NCBI RefSeq assembly: GCF_900128495.1
Contig: NZ_LT635801.1
Span: forward strand, 1,313,997 to 1,377,996
Origin: Bacteroides ilei
Lineage (GTDB): Bacteria; Bacteroidota; Bacteroidia; Bacteroidales; Bacteroidaceae
Length of the DNA: 64,000 nucleotides
Direction of reading: 5' to 3'
How positions within the stretch are numbered: the first letter of the stretch is position 1; every line of letters begins with the position of its first letter. Shown piece after piece: positions 50,287 through 58,937 of the stretch. A program made the position numbers and the translations under genes. The notes beneath the pieces are model-generated. The model saw only the letters and a program-made list of their open reading frames with translations. It was not told the DNA's origin and searched no databases.

Positions 50287-51456
50287 ATGGAGACAAAATA
50301 TATACGCAGGGAATTATCCGCCGTGATAGAAGAGGCGTACCGTTACTTTTCGGTCATAACCGTTACCGGGCCCCGACAGTCCGGCAAGACGACGCTGATC
50401 CGTAATCTGTTTCCGCACCTGCCGTACTACTCTTTGGAGAACCTCGACGTGCGGAGCTTTGCCGAAAACGACCCGGTCGCTTTTCTGAACCAGCACACGG
50501 AGGGCATGATTCTCGACGAAGTGCATAATGCCCCGAACCTTTTGTCGTATATCCAAGGTATGGTGGACGCTGATGCAGACCGACGCTTCATCCTTTCGGG
50601 CAGTTCGCAGTTCGCCATGCTGAAAAAGGTTACTCAGTCCTTGGCGGGACGTACCGCTGTATTCGAGCTGCTGCCCATGTCCTACTCCGAGATACGGGAG
50701 ATAGCTGCCGATACGCCGCTCGACCATCTGTTGTTTAACGGGTTCTATCCCGCCATTTATTCAGGGCGCAACGTACCCAAATTCCTATATCCGGCGTACA
50801 TGAAAACCTATCTGGACAAGGACGTGCGCGATTTGTTGCAAATCAAGGACATGATGCAGTTCCACACGTTTATCCGGTTATGTGCCGGGCGTATCGGCTC
50901 GTTGTTCAAAGCCTCCGAGCTGGCGAACGAAATCGGCATCAGTTCCCATACGGTTACAGCGTGGCTGTCTGTATTGCAGGCATCCTATATCGTGGCCCTA
51001 CTGCCACCATATTTCGAAAATACGCGCAAACGGCTGACCAAAACGCCCAAACTCTACTTCACGGACACGGGGCTTGCCTGCCATTTGCTCGGCATCGAAT
51101 CGCCGGAACAGCTTGCAAGGGATAAAATGCGGGGAGCGTTGTTCGAAAATTTCATCGTAACGGAAGCGTTGAAACGGAGATACAACCAAGGTAAGGAGAG
51201 CAACCTCTATTTCTACCGGGATTCGAACCAGAACGAGGTCGATTTGTTGTTGAAAAAAGGTTCGGAATTTTACGGTATCGAAATCAAGTCGGCAATGACT
51301 TACCATGCTGATTTTGAAAAGGCATTAAAACAGATGGACGGCTGGGTCAAAGGTCCTGTAGAGGGCAAGGCGGTGATCTATGCAGGCACGCTCGAAAACA
51401 CCGCAGGGGAAATCAAACTCTTGAATTACACTCATCTGGACAATGTGCTGGATTGA
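50287..51456 (+). CDS. AAA ATPase with DUF4143 domain
   Basis: 389 residues. Walker A GPRQSGKTT (28-36), Walker B ILDEVHNAP near 77, then LSGSSQFAMLKKVTQSLAGRT (sensor). Winged-helix and DUF4143 nuclease-like C-terminal part with RGALFENFIVTEALKRR and EVDLLLKKGSEFYGIEIKSA, which carries the D..E.K pattern of restriction-endonuclease folds. Common accessory family of unknown cellular role. It has its own consensus promoter and is independent of the palindromes. Confidence 0.88.
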   Translation: METKYIRRELSAVIEEAYRYFSVITVTGPRQSGKTTLIRNLFPHLPYYSLENLDVRSFAENDPVAFLNQHTEGMILDEVHNAPNLLSYIQGMVDADADRRFILSGSSQFAMLKKVTQSLAGRTAVFELLPMSYSEIREIAADTPLDHLLFNGFYPAIYSGRNVPKFLYPAYMKTYLDKDVRDLLQIKDMMQFHTFIRLCAGRIGSLFKASELANEIGISSHTVTAWLSVLQASYIVALLPPYFENTRKRLTKTPKLYFTDTGLACHLLGIESPEQLARDKMRGALFENFIVTEALKRRYNQGKESNLYFYRDSNQNEVDLLLKKGSEFYGIEIKSAMTYHADFEKALKQMDGWVKGPVEGKAVIYAGTLENTAGEIKLLNYTHLDNVLD

Positions 51457-51523
51457 TTTCGAAGGAGACAAAAGGTACCGTCAATCAACCTAAACGATAT
51501 AGACGTATTTAATCCGGCCGATT

Positions 51524-52342
51524 ATGGAAGCGAAACTTTGGTTTATTCTTTTGTGCAGTGTCGTGGCTCTTCTCCTATATGTCATCGGTTTCTGGAGAAG
51601 GAAGGCCGGAGAAGCGGCATTCGCAGCCGCACGGGCAGCCGCTACCGCCGAGGATCGTGACCGTTATTGCCGTCTGGCTGTCATGGCGGGCCATCGGGAG
51701 GCCTGCAAGATGTTCTGTCTTGCCCGTTCGGACTTTTTCGAGGACCACCGACCGCTCGAACCGTTCAAGTCACACGGGATAAAGGTCGTTTTCTACGGGT
51801 ATTACTATCCTTCGCGGTACACAGACCTGCTCAACGAAGAACAGCGTGCGTTCTGCCGTTCCCTCTACCAGTTCAAAGAGGGTGAGAATCACGGTATCGG
51901 CTTTTTCAAGGCATGTATGTCCGCCTTGAAGCTGGACGATGCCCCTTACCACATCATGTTCATGCCGTGCAGCGACGAGTTCAAGTATGCCCGGCGGTTC
52001 AAGCGTCTTGACTGGTACATTAGGACCCATCGGAAGGGACGGACTTCGGGGCTGTACGATGTCGATGTGTTCGAGCCACGCGACAGCCTGCACGAGGCCA
52101 AGGGCGGCGAAAACCGCATCCTTGAAAGGAACTACCGGATTACGGGGGATATAAAAGGGAAACAGGTCATCATCGTGGATGACGTGCTGACGAGCGGACA
52201 GAGTATGGCTGACTACAAGGAGGAGATAGAGCGGTGCGGTGGCAAAGTGGTGGCGGCCATTTTCTATGGCAAGACCGTCAGCGTACCGCCGATGTTACTG
52301 GTAAAGGCTGTGGTCTGGGGCGGCTACATTAAAACTGGTTGA
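51524..52342 (+). CDS. Membrane-anchored phosphoribosyltransferase-like protein
   Basis: 272 residues. N-terminal membrane helix (LWFILLCSVVALLLYVIGFW), a helical repeat-like stretch (AAFAAARAAATAEDRDRYCRL), then a type I phosphoribosyltransferase fold with the PRPP loop VIIVDDVLTSGQSM near residue 222. ComF-like in the C-terminal part. An anchor on such a domain is unusual. Substrate unknown. Confidence 0.75.
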   Translation: MEAKLWFILLCSVVALLLYVIGFWRRKAGEAAFAAARAAATAEDRDRYCRLAVMAGHREACKMFCLARSDFFEDHRPLEPFKSHGIKVVFYGYYYPSRYTDLLNEEQRAFCRSLYQFKEGENHGIGFFKACMSALKLDDAPYHIMFMPCSDEFKYARRFKRLDWYIRTHRKGRTSGLYDVDVFEPRDSLHEAKGGENRILERNYRITGDIKGKQVIIVDDVLTSGQSMADYKEEIERCGGKVVAAIFYGKTVSVPPMLLVKAVVWGGYIKTG

Positions 52343-52479
52343 AAAAAATTGTTGAAACCAGCAATATGAAAGAACAAATAGAATGGGAAAGAAGAGGTTA
52401 CGCTATTTGCTGAAAGGCTTCCGCATATCGGGTAAACAGCATAACCTCCAAAGTTCTGTAAATAGTTTTTAGGCTTGTA

Positions 52480-52962
52480 TTATATAATTTCCTGCCACTT
52501 TTTTTGCCTATGCTTATAAAATTTGAGAGCCCACCAAGCTGCAAACTGAGTTAAATAACCCGCATGCAATTCAATACTATCTGTATATCTTGTAACATTT
52601 TCTGCAATCTTTTCCATTTGAATATAATGATTCCATATAGTTACTCTTTTATTATACTCATTTGAAACTATCTCTCTTGACTTTTTGTCTATCTTAATTA
52701 TGCTTATTGTATGTTTTCCAATAGGGATAAATCTATGAAGGAACAATTTGAAGCAAAATGTCTCTCCCTCTTTCCAGACGGAAGGAACATCGTCATAGGA
52801 TATAAAACTTGCTTTGGGTTTACAAATCTCCCTTAAAGTATCAATATCTTGAATCTTACACCAAATATTTTCAATGTCAGTTTCAAATACTGATGTCACT
52901 ACAATTTTGCAACCTACAACTCTTTTGCCGTCCCGTGTCGTTAAACAAATCTTTTTTATCAT
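52480..52962 (-). CDS. SRPBCC/START-like small-molecule-binding protein
   Basis: 160 residues. VTSVFETDIENIWCKIQDIDTL begins a polyketide-cyclase/START-like fold, KEGETFCFKLFLHRFIPIGKHTISI gives the long strands and IELHAGYLTQFAAWWALKFYKHRQKKW the C-terminal helix. AT-rich composition. Divergent from the LuxR regulator with a shared, symmetrical promoter region, so it may be its target or sensor partner. Confidence 0.65.
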   Translation of the reverse strand: MIKKICLTTRDGKRVVGCKIVVTSVFETDIENIWCKIQDIDTLREICKPKASFISYDDVPSVWKEGETFCFKLFLHRFIPIGKHTISIIKIDKKSREIVSNEYNKRVTIWNHYIQMEKIAENVTRYTDSIELHAGYLTQFAAWWALKFYKHRQKKWQEII

Positions 52963-53018
52963 ACAGAAACAATTAAAACATTAAACATCTATTTATCTTA
53001 TACTTATACTCTTTTGCG

Positions 53019-53036
53019 TATCTTTGTGCAAAGATA
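53019..53036. promoter_or_regulatory. Back-to-back -7 boxes for the SRPBCC and LuxR genes
   Basis: TATCTTTG-TG-CAAAGATA: each strand shows a perfect TAnnTTTG, and the two boxes touch. Transcription cannot start both ways at once on one DNA, suggesting mutual exclusion of the two genes. Confidence 0.65.
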
Positions 53037-53114
53037 GATGCTATATACTCCAAGGGCAATAGTCATTTATAATGAGTACAGTTTAACTGTTTAATAATAA
53101 ATGTTGTAGCAAGC

Positions 53115-53885
53115 ATGATGATTGATGAAATAGAACAGAAAATCATAAATATACTTCCAACATCAAACACTATGTTTGATGAAATTGATTATTCCATTCT
53201 TGAAAAAAGGAAAGAAGACTGGATTAAACTTTCAGAAATTACGCATAGTATTGTATTGGTGTTTGATTGCTACACTAATAAATTTGTTTTTGTTTCTGAC
53301 AATATTCCTAAATTATATGGAGTTGATTCCCGCAGGTTGTTTGTTGACGGACATCGGCAGGTTATAGAACTTATACATCCGGACGATATAGATTATGGAT
53401 TACTTGTAAGAAAGAAAATCTATTCGATATTACGTTCATTCTCCGATGCAGAAAAGATGAACTATAAAGCCATTCATGAAATGAGGATAAGAAATGTCCG
53501 AGGTGAATATATCCGCATAATAGAACAGGAACAAGTTCTTGAGTTGGATAAATCGGGAAATATTTGGCTTATGCTGTCAGTTATTGACATTGATGCAAAC
53601 CAAGAACTGGAAATAACCAAAAGCCATCTGTATAACTTAAAAACAGGAGACCAGATTTTTATAGATTTATCTGATACATTGAATGAGCCTTTGACAAATA
53701 GAGAATTAGAAGTCTTACGTTTGATGAAGCAAGGTTTGTTAAGCAAGGAAATTGCAGATACCCTGCAAATTAGCATTAACACTGTAAATAGTCATAGGCA
53801 AAACATATTGCAAAAGTTAAAAGCAAATAATTCTGCTGAAGCTATAAATTTTGCCCAAAGACTGTGCCTATTTGACAAAAAATGA
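53115..53885 (+). CDS. PAS-LuxR transcriptional regulator
   Basis: 256 residues. PAS-like domain near residues 40-165 (FVFVSDNIPKLYGVDSRRL, RIRNVRGEYIRIIEQEQVLEL) and a LuxR-type HTH at 190-245 (LTNRELEVLRLMKQGLLSKEIADTLQISINTVNSHRQNILQKL). It should sense an intracellular signal and control nearby genes. AT-rich; part of a small inserted module with the SRPBCC gene. Confidence 0.85.
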   Translation: MMIDEIEQKIINILPTSNTMFDEIDYSILEKRKEDWIKLSEITHSIVLVFDCYTNKFVFVSDNIPKLYGVDSRRLFVDGHRQVIELIHPDDIDYGLLVRKKIYSILRSFSDAEKMNYKAIHEMRIRNVRGEYIRIIEQEQVLELDKSGNIWLMLSVIDIDANQELEITKSHLYNLKTGDQIFIDLSDTLNEPLTNRELEVLRLMKQGLLSKEIADTLQISINTVNSHRQNILQKLKANNSAEAINFAQRLCLFDKK

Positions 53886-53943
53886 TATTCTTGTTCCCGT
53901 TTCATAGAAACAGATAAGGTAAGAAGAATAAAATCATGGACAA

Positions 53944-54618
53944 CTATAGTTCGGTCAATGCCGCCACACACTCTTCGCGTATGGATCTGATGTAATCCAG
54001 TATCACTGACGGGTCAATGCTTTTGCCTTCGAGTTTGCAGGAAATATGCAGGTGTTCACCGGTGCTGCGTCCTGTCGAACCGGTAATGCCGACGACATCC
54101 CTCGGTCGGATAGCCGCTCCTTTCCGGGTAAGAACACGTGATAGGTGGCAATAGCTGACCGTGTAGTCTCCATGCCGTAAGGTCACATACTTACCGGAGG
54201 ATTTGTCCTGCCCGACTTTCACTACCACTCCCGCCATCATGGCCATCACCTCGTCGCCCCTCGCATGGAGGTCGATTCCGTTGTGAAACTTCTTTTTTCC
54301 GGTAAAAGGGTCTTTCCGATACCCATAAAGCGAATTGATTTTCATCCGGCGCAGCGGATAGCTTACGCTAAGGTAACGCTCTATCCATACGTGCTTGCAG
54401 GTGTCGGCGGGTAATGCCGAGGCAGCGTCTCCTGCCGACGGTAAAGTGTCTTGGACGGAAAGCGTGTTTCCGGGCAAGGTCGCCACATTATCCCTATCAG
54501 CAGAAACGACTTCGACCCTGTATCGGGATGGTACGGTCGAAACCGTATTGAATTGTGCTTGGACCGGGCCTGCGACGCCCGCAATGCCCGCCATCAAAAC
54601 CAGTAGTTTCTTTCTCAT
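53944..54618 (-). CDS. Exported M23 (LytM) peptidase
   Basis: 224 residues from the ATG at 54618 (MRKKLLVLMAGIAGVAGPVQAQ signal, split). M23 domain with HNGIDLHARGD near residue 116 (His/Asp zinc ligands), the SYCHLSRVL strand and GEHLHI near residue 199 (third ligand). It cuts peptidoglycan cross-links to let the mating channel through. Divergent from the 54.8-64 kb transfer operon. A second M23 gene is at 62929. Confidence 0.88.
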   Translation of the reverse strand: MRKKLLVLMAGIAGVAGPVQAQFNTVSTVPSRYRVEVVSADRDNVATLPGNTLSVQDTLPSAGDAASALPADTCKHVWIERYLSVSYPLRRMKINSLYGYRKDPFTGKKKFHNGIDLHARGDEVMAMMAGVVVKVGQDKSSGKYVTLRHGDYTVSYCHLSRVLTRKGAAIRPRDVVGITGSTGRSTGEHLHISCKLEGKSIDPSVILDYIRSIREECVAALTEL

Positions 54619-54695
54619 GCGGCAAATATAACCAGCTCCGCCCAAGATGTCCCGTTTCCACGACCTTTTTCGACCAAAGTACAATAAAAAAGGCA

Positions 54696-54733
54696 TTCAG
54701 AGTATGAATTTATGCGTAAAATCATACTCTGAA
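54696..54733. promoter_or_regulatory. 12-bp perfect inverted repeat between the M23 gene and the right operon
   Basis: TTCAGAGTATGA (54696-54707) / TCATACTCTGAA (54722-54733), in the divergent intergenic region. Operator-like. Confidence 0.55.
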
Positions 54734-54798
54734 CATAAAAATAAACACTCTTAATACACTAATATTATTCTATTATATACAAGTAAATGAAAAGAATC

Positions 54799-54806
54799 TA
54801 TCTTTG
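54799..54806 (+). promoter_or_regulatory. -7 box of the right transfer operon
   Basis: TATCTTTG is a perfect TAnnTTTG, 30 bp before the ATG at 54837. No TTTG at -33. Confidence 0.6.
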
Positions 54807-54836
54807 CAAAGTATAATTCAAAATACAAAATTAAAT

Positions 54837-55595
54837 ATGAATACAGTACGATTTGAACTAATTGAATTACCCTATCCGACACTGGCCCGATTCGGGCTTA
54901 CACAGGAGATGATCGAGGACTTGCCGATGCGTGTCCTTGACGAGATTTGCGACGGCAGACACTCTCCCGTGCTTCCGGTCCGTGTCCTTGACGAGAAAGG
55001 AGAACTGATTGAGAGCCGCAGCCGCTTCGCCCTTGTCCGCAGGGACGACGGCCGGCCGGACGTGGTGTTTTATCCCGTTTTGGAATCCTCGCCGCTGGAA
55101 CGCTATGACGAGGCGCAACAGAAACAGTTGCTCGACGGCAAGGCCATCATCGCAGACGTGGAAACAGCGGACGGGCGGCACAGCAAGGCATTCGTGCAGA
55201 TAGACGAGGGAACGAAGCAAGTGATGTATGTCCCTACGCCGATTATCGGGCGCAATCTGCAAGTGCTGGCCGAAATAATGCATCTCGGTCCGGTAGAGGT
55301 AAACGGAATGCAAAACGGCGAACCTCTGACACTGGTCGTGGACGACGAACCCGTTACGGTGGGTATCGACCTGCATGACAAGACCGGCATCCGCTTCTGT
55401 TCGGGTGACAGCCAGAAATGGAAGGAACAGCCCAAGCGAGAGTGGGACAAGTACACTTTCGGCGTGTACGGCTGCTGGGTGATGGACGACGACGGCAACC
55501 TCGACTACGTTCCCGAAGAGGAATATACCGAGGAACTGTGGAATGAACAGAAGAAAAGCGCCGAGCGTAACCGTGCGGCGGGACTTCACAAATAA
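54837..55595 (+). CDS. DUF4099-like ICE protein
   Basis: 252 residues from the ATG at 54837 (MNTVRFELIELPYPTLARFG). YPTLARFGLTQEMIEDLPMRVLDEI is the pattern I associate with DUF4099 N-domains; the rest has repeated beta units (PVRVLDEKGELIESRSRFALVR, GKAIIADVETADGR, TVGIDLHDKTGIRF). Frequent on Bacteroidales ICEs, unknown role. Opens the right operon. Confidence 0.7.
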   Translation: MNTVRFELIELPYPTLARFGLTQEMIEDLPMRVLDEICDGRHSPVLPVRVLDEKGELIESRSRFALVRRDDGRPDVVFYPVLESSPLERYDEAQQKQLLDGKAIIADVETADGRHSKAFVQIDEGTKQVMYVPTPIIGRNLQVLAEIMHLGPVEVNGMQNGEPLTLVVDDEPVTVGIDLHDKTGIRFCSGDSQKWKEQPKREWDKYTFGVYGCWVMDDDGNLDYVPEEEYTEELWNEQKKSAERNRAAGLHK

Positions 55596-55615
55596 CATCT
55601 TAACATTCATCAAAT

Positions 55616-55840
55616 ATGGCAGAACACCAATATTATCCCGAAGAGGTACTTATCGAGAAGATGGAGCGCGGCGAATATGGCTGGCTCGACTATGTGAACC
55701 ATTTTTCAGCCGAGTGGCAGGAGGAATATACCCGCTATTGCAAGGAGCACGGTCTCATGGTGGGCAACGAATCCGCTGCCGAGTTCGTCCATTACAAAGA
55801 CGAGCAACTGGAAGCGGCGATGGAGAACGAAGATGCATAA
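55616..55840 (+). CDS. Small acidic uncharacterised protein
   Basis: 74 residues (MAEHQYYPEEVLIEKMERGE). Helical and acidic with WLDYVNHFSAEWQEEYTRYCKEH. The gene is 20 bp after the preceding one and 24 bp before the next, in one operon. No family recognised. Confidence 0.7.
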   Translation: MAEHQYYPEEVLIEKMERGEYGWLDYVNHFSAEWQEEYTRYCKEHGLMVGNESAAEFVHYKDEQLEAAMENEDA

Positions 55841-55864
55841 CGGAAACCTTTTTAACAACGGATT

Positions 55865-57439
55865 ATGGCGATACGAAAGAATACCAACCCCCGAATGATG
55901 GACCTGCAACCCGAAATGCAGGACATATTGAGGCGTAACGGTATGCAGGCCCACGTAGTCAGCGACGACACGGGCTACCGGCTCGTGGTACAGGGCCACG
56001 ATTCGCCTCTGCTGACCTATGACCTTACCGAGCGTCAGATGTTGGCCCTGACAGACTGGGGGACAAACTCGGCCAACAAGAAAGCCTACAACGTGTTCAC
56101 GAGCATTGTAGGGAAAGACTTTTATATGCCCAAGAACTTCGTCCATGCCCGTAACGCCAACGGTCGTGTCGCTATGGGACTGCACGGCTACCGTATCGGT
56201 ATCGGCGAATACGGACGTGTGGGACGGCTGGGTATGCCGCCTCCGTTCCTCGGCTGGACGCCACGCCACCAGTGGGGTTTCCATCTGCGGCGGGTCGGCG
56301 GACAACTATTCTATCCGGGACCACCCATTGTCCCTGAACGGTGGGACGGGCGAATGAAGCCGGGCGAATTGCAATCGGGCGGCTACGGATTCTATTACAA
56401 GTACAAGGACGGACAACCTATACAGTCCGCACGACAGACCGATGTCCTGCAGGACTTGCAAACGGTCATCACGCCGATGGTCAGCCGTCCGCGTAGTACG
56501 GAACCGGCTCGTACCTACAAGGAGTTGATTGCTTCTCCGGTCTATTTTTCCAACGAGAAATGGCAGGAGTGCCTCGCCTCACATGGTCTTATCGTCGATA
56601 AGGAGGCACGGACCCTGACCGTACAGTCCGAAAAGGTGGCCGCCGATCTGGTCTATGACCTGACGGAAGAAGAAACGGCCGTCCTGACCTCCAACTCCAT
56701 CGAAGAGCAACCTGTCGAGAAACGACTGGAAGTCCTGAACGGGGTAATCAAGGCGGATTTCGCCGACAAGGTAACAATGGCGGATCTCGACAGCGAGCGG
56801 CGTATCGCCCTCGGCCTGCACCCCGAAGTACAGGAGGAACTGACGCAACGTCAGCAACAGGAGCAGGAAATTCTCTCCCCGCTGGAAACCCGACTCCGGC
56901 AGGAGATGCCGTATGGCGCAACCGCTTCCGTCGATGGACGGGATATTTCCGTGCTCGACGAGCGCAAGGGCTGGTACCGGGAAGAACGGCACGGCAGGGA
57001 GGTCGAGGTCGACGAAATAGCCGTACACCCATCCCCCATAGAGGGTAAGTACAAGATGACGGCCGTCATCGACGGGCAAGTCATCAGCCACGAGATCAGC
57101 CAGAAGGATTACGACAAATTCCTTGCGGTCGATGACTACCACCGCATGAAAATCTTTTCGAAGATATTCAGCGAGGTGGACATGAAGATGCGTCCGGAAG
57201 CGCAGCGCGGTCTCGGCGTGAAGATTTTCGCTGCCCTCACGGCAGGAACCGTCATCACGGCGGGCGTTGTCCACGGCTTGCGGCATCATCATCACGGTCC
57301 GGAGTTCTACGGCGAGCGTTTCGGTGGCCCGCCACACCCGTATTTCAAACCCGGTGTCGATACGCCGAGAGACGTGGCCATACGCAATTTCGAGGCACAG
57401 ATGAATCAGGATATTAACGATATGAGAAGAGGGAGATAA
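55865..57439 (+). CDS. Uncharacterised protein with internal duplication and C-terminal membrane helix
   Basis: 524 residues. Residues 13-110 and 225-320 look like two copies of one domain: LTYDLTERQMLALTDWG with VFTSIVGKDF matches LVYDLTEEETAVLTSNS with VLNGVIKADF, and AMGLHGYR matches ALGLHPEV. A later DUF3945-like segment (GKYKMTAVIDGQVISHEIS) precedes one membrane helix (KIFAALTAGTVITAGVVHGL) and a histidine-rich loop. Full length, no frame damage. Role unknown. Confidence 0.7.
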   Translation: MAIRKNTNPRMMDLQPEMQDILRRNGMQAHVVSDDTGYRLVVQGHDSPLLTYDLTERQMLALTDWGTNSANKKAYNVFTSIVGKDFYMPKNFVHARNANGRVAMGLHGYRIGIGEYGRVGRLGMPPPFLGWTPRHQWGFHLRRVGGQLFYPGPPIVPERWDGRMKPGELQSGGYGFYYKYKDGQPIQSARQTDVLQDLQTVITPMVSRPRSTEPARTYKELIASPVYFSNEKWQECLASHGLIVDKEARTLTVQSEKVAADLVYDLTEEETAVLTSNSIEEQPVEKRLEVLNGVIKADFADKVTMADLDSERRIALGLHPEVQEELTQRQQQEQEILSPLETRLRQEMPYGATASVDGRDISVLDERKGWYREERHGREVEVDEIAVHPSPIEGKYKMTAVIDGQVISHEISQKDYDKFLAVDDYHRMKIFSKIFSEVDMKMRPEAQRGLGVKIFAALTAGTVITAGVVHGLRHHHHGPEFYGERFGGPPHPYFKPGVDTPRDVAIRNFEAQMNQDINDMRRGR

Positions 57440-57447
57440 AGACAACT

Positions 57448-58896
57448 ATGAGAGAAGGAGACCTAACCTACGACGACTTCCTGCAAAGGCTGAACATTCA
57501 GGATGTGCTGATTGACGCAGGCTACCACCTGAACCGGCGCGACGGCCTGCGTTATCCCTCGTATGTCCGTCTGGACAGCGATGGGCGGCGTATCCGCGGC
57601 GACAAGTTCATCGTGACGCAACAGGGAAAATGCTGTTTCCAAGCCCAGCAGCAGAAAGTCTATAACATCATCTCGTTCATCAAGGAGCACCCGCAGTTTT
57701 TCGCTGAATATCGTGTGGGCATGTCTCCCGACCGGCTGGTGAACCTCGTGTGCAACCGGCTGCTGAACCATCCCATCGAGGACCGGACAACATGGATTAT
57801 CCAGCCCAAGCGGGACATCCGCCCGTTCGACATCGCGAACTACGACATCCACAAGTTCAACCCGCAGGACCGGGAGACACAGAAGAAGTTCTATCCTTAT
57901 TTCAAGAGCCGGGGTATCGACCTCTACACGCAATATGCCTTCCACCGCCACTTCTGTCTGGCGACGAAACATCGTGAGGACGGTGCGGCATACACCAATC
58001 TCGCTTTTCCGCTGACCTTGCCCAAAGGCGACGGTACGGTCGTGGGCTTCGAAGAACGGGGACGTGCAAGAATGAACGGAAGCGGCAGCTACAAAGGCAA
58101 GGCCGAGGGCAGCAATTCGAGCGAGGGGCTGTGGATTGCCAGCCCTGCCAAGACCCCACTTGCGGAAGCCAAGCGTATCTATTGGTTCGAGAGTGCCTAC
58201 GACGCAATGGCTTATTACCAGCTTAACCAGAAATGGGACAAGGAACTTAGAAAGGGAGTGTTCGTCTCTACCGGCGGAGCACCGAGCCAGCAACAGTTCA
58301 AAGCCATGACAGAGGCCACTCCACACGCTTACCACCATCTCTGCTTCGACGGGGACCGTGCCGGGCAGATCTTCGCCATCAACTTCGCGCTCACCCATGC
58401 GGGCAAGACATTCACCAGCAACGTGACGAAAGACGACAAACTGCAGGTCCGTATCAGCGGCGAGGAGAACCAGAACTACGAAATAAAACTCGAACCCTTC
58501 GACTTTCACAGGATAGTCGGCACGCTTTTACGTCCCAAAGAAATCTATCGGGAAGATGGTACGCTTGACTATCGGACAATCGGCGACGGATATTTGCAGG
58601 AGATGAGCATGGTGTGCCAAGATGAGTACGAGATGGCTCTTGCCGAGGGTTCGGCCAGTGAGGAAACGCTGGAGGGCATGAGACAAAATATCATGGCCAT
58701 AGAGGATGCGATCCGTAATCTTCCCGCTCCCGGCGAGGACGGCACCGGCCTTATTGTGTACGAGCCCGCTGAAAAAGGCTATAAGGACTGGAACGAACAG
58801 CTCTTGGCAAAGGCCAAGCTGCAAGAATCAGTTCACGAAGAGCCGGCCAGAAGAGAAGAACCCGAACAGGAACGGCAAGTACGTTTCCACCGATGA
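57448..58896 (+). CDS. Toprim-domain DNA-processing protein, copy 1 (active-site intact)
   Basis: 482 residues. N-terminal primase-like region (DDFLQRLNIQDVLIDAGY, RGDKFIVTQQGKCCF), a central domain with GFEERGRARMN, and a toprim fold: IYWFESAYDAMAYYQL near residue 248 has the catalytic Glu, CFDGDRAGQ near 290 has the metal Asp pair. Related to ICE toprim/DUF3991 proteins. Directly followed by a diverged copy. It may prime or cut DNA in the recipient. Confidence 0.8.
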   Translation: MREGDLTYDDFLQRLNIQDVLIDAGYHLNRRDGLRYPSYVRLDSDGRRIRGDKFIVTQQGKCCFQAQQQKVYNIISFIKEHPQFFAEYRVGMSPDRLVNLVCNRLLNHPIEDRTTWIIQPKRDIRPFDIANYDIHKFNPQDRETQKKFYPYFKSRGIDLYTQYAFHRHFCLATKHREDGAAYTNLAFPLTLPKGDGTVVGFEERGRARMNGSGSYKGKAEGSNSSEGLWIASPAKTPLAEAKRIYWFESAYDAMAYYQLNQKWDKELRKGVFVSTGGAPSQQQFKAMTEATPHAYHHLCFDGDRAGQIFAINFALTHAGKTFTSNVTKDDKLQVRISGEENQNYEIKLEPFDFHRIVGTLLRPKEIYREDGTLDYRTIGDGYLQEMSMVCQDEYEMALAEGSASEETLEGMRQNIMAIEDAIRNLPAPGEDGTGLIVYEPAEKGYKDWNEQLLAKAKLQESVHEEPARREEPEQERQVRFHR

Positions 58897-58937
58897 CAAC
58901 ACGGCACACCCCACATGAAACAATAAAAGAGAAAACA

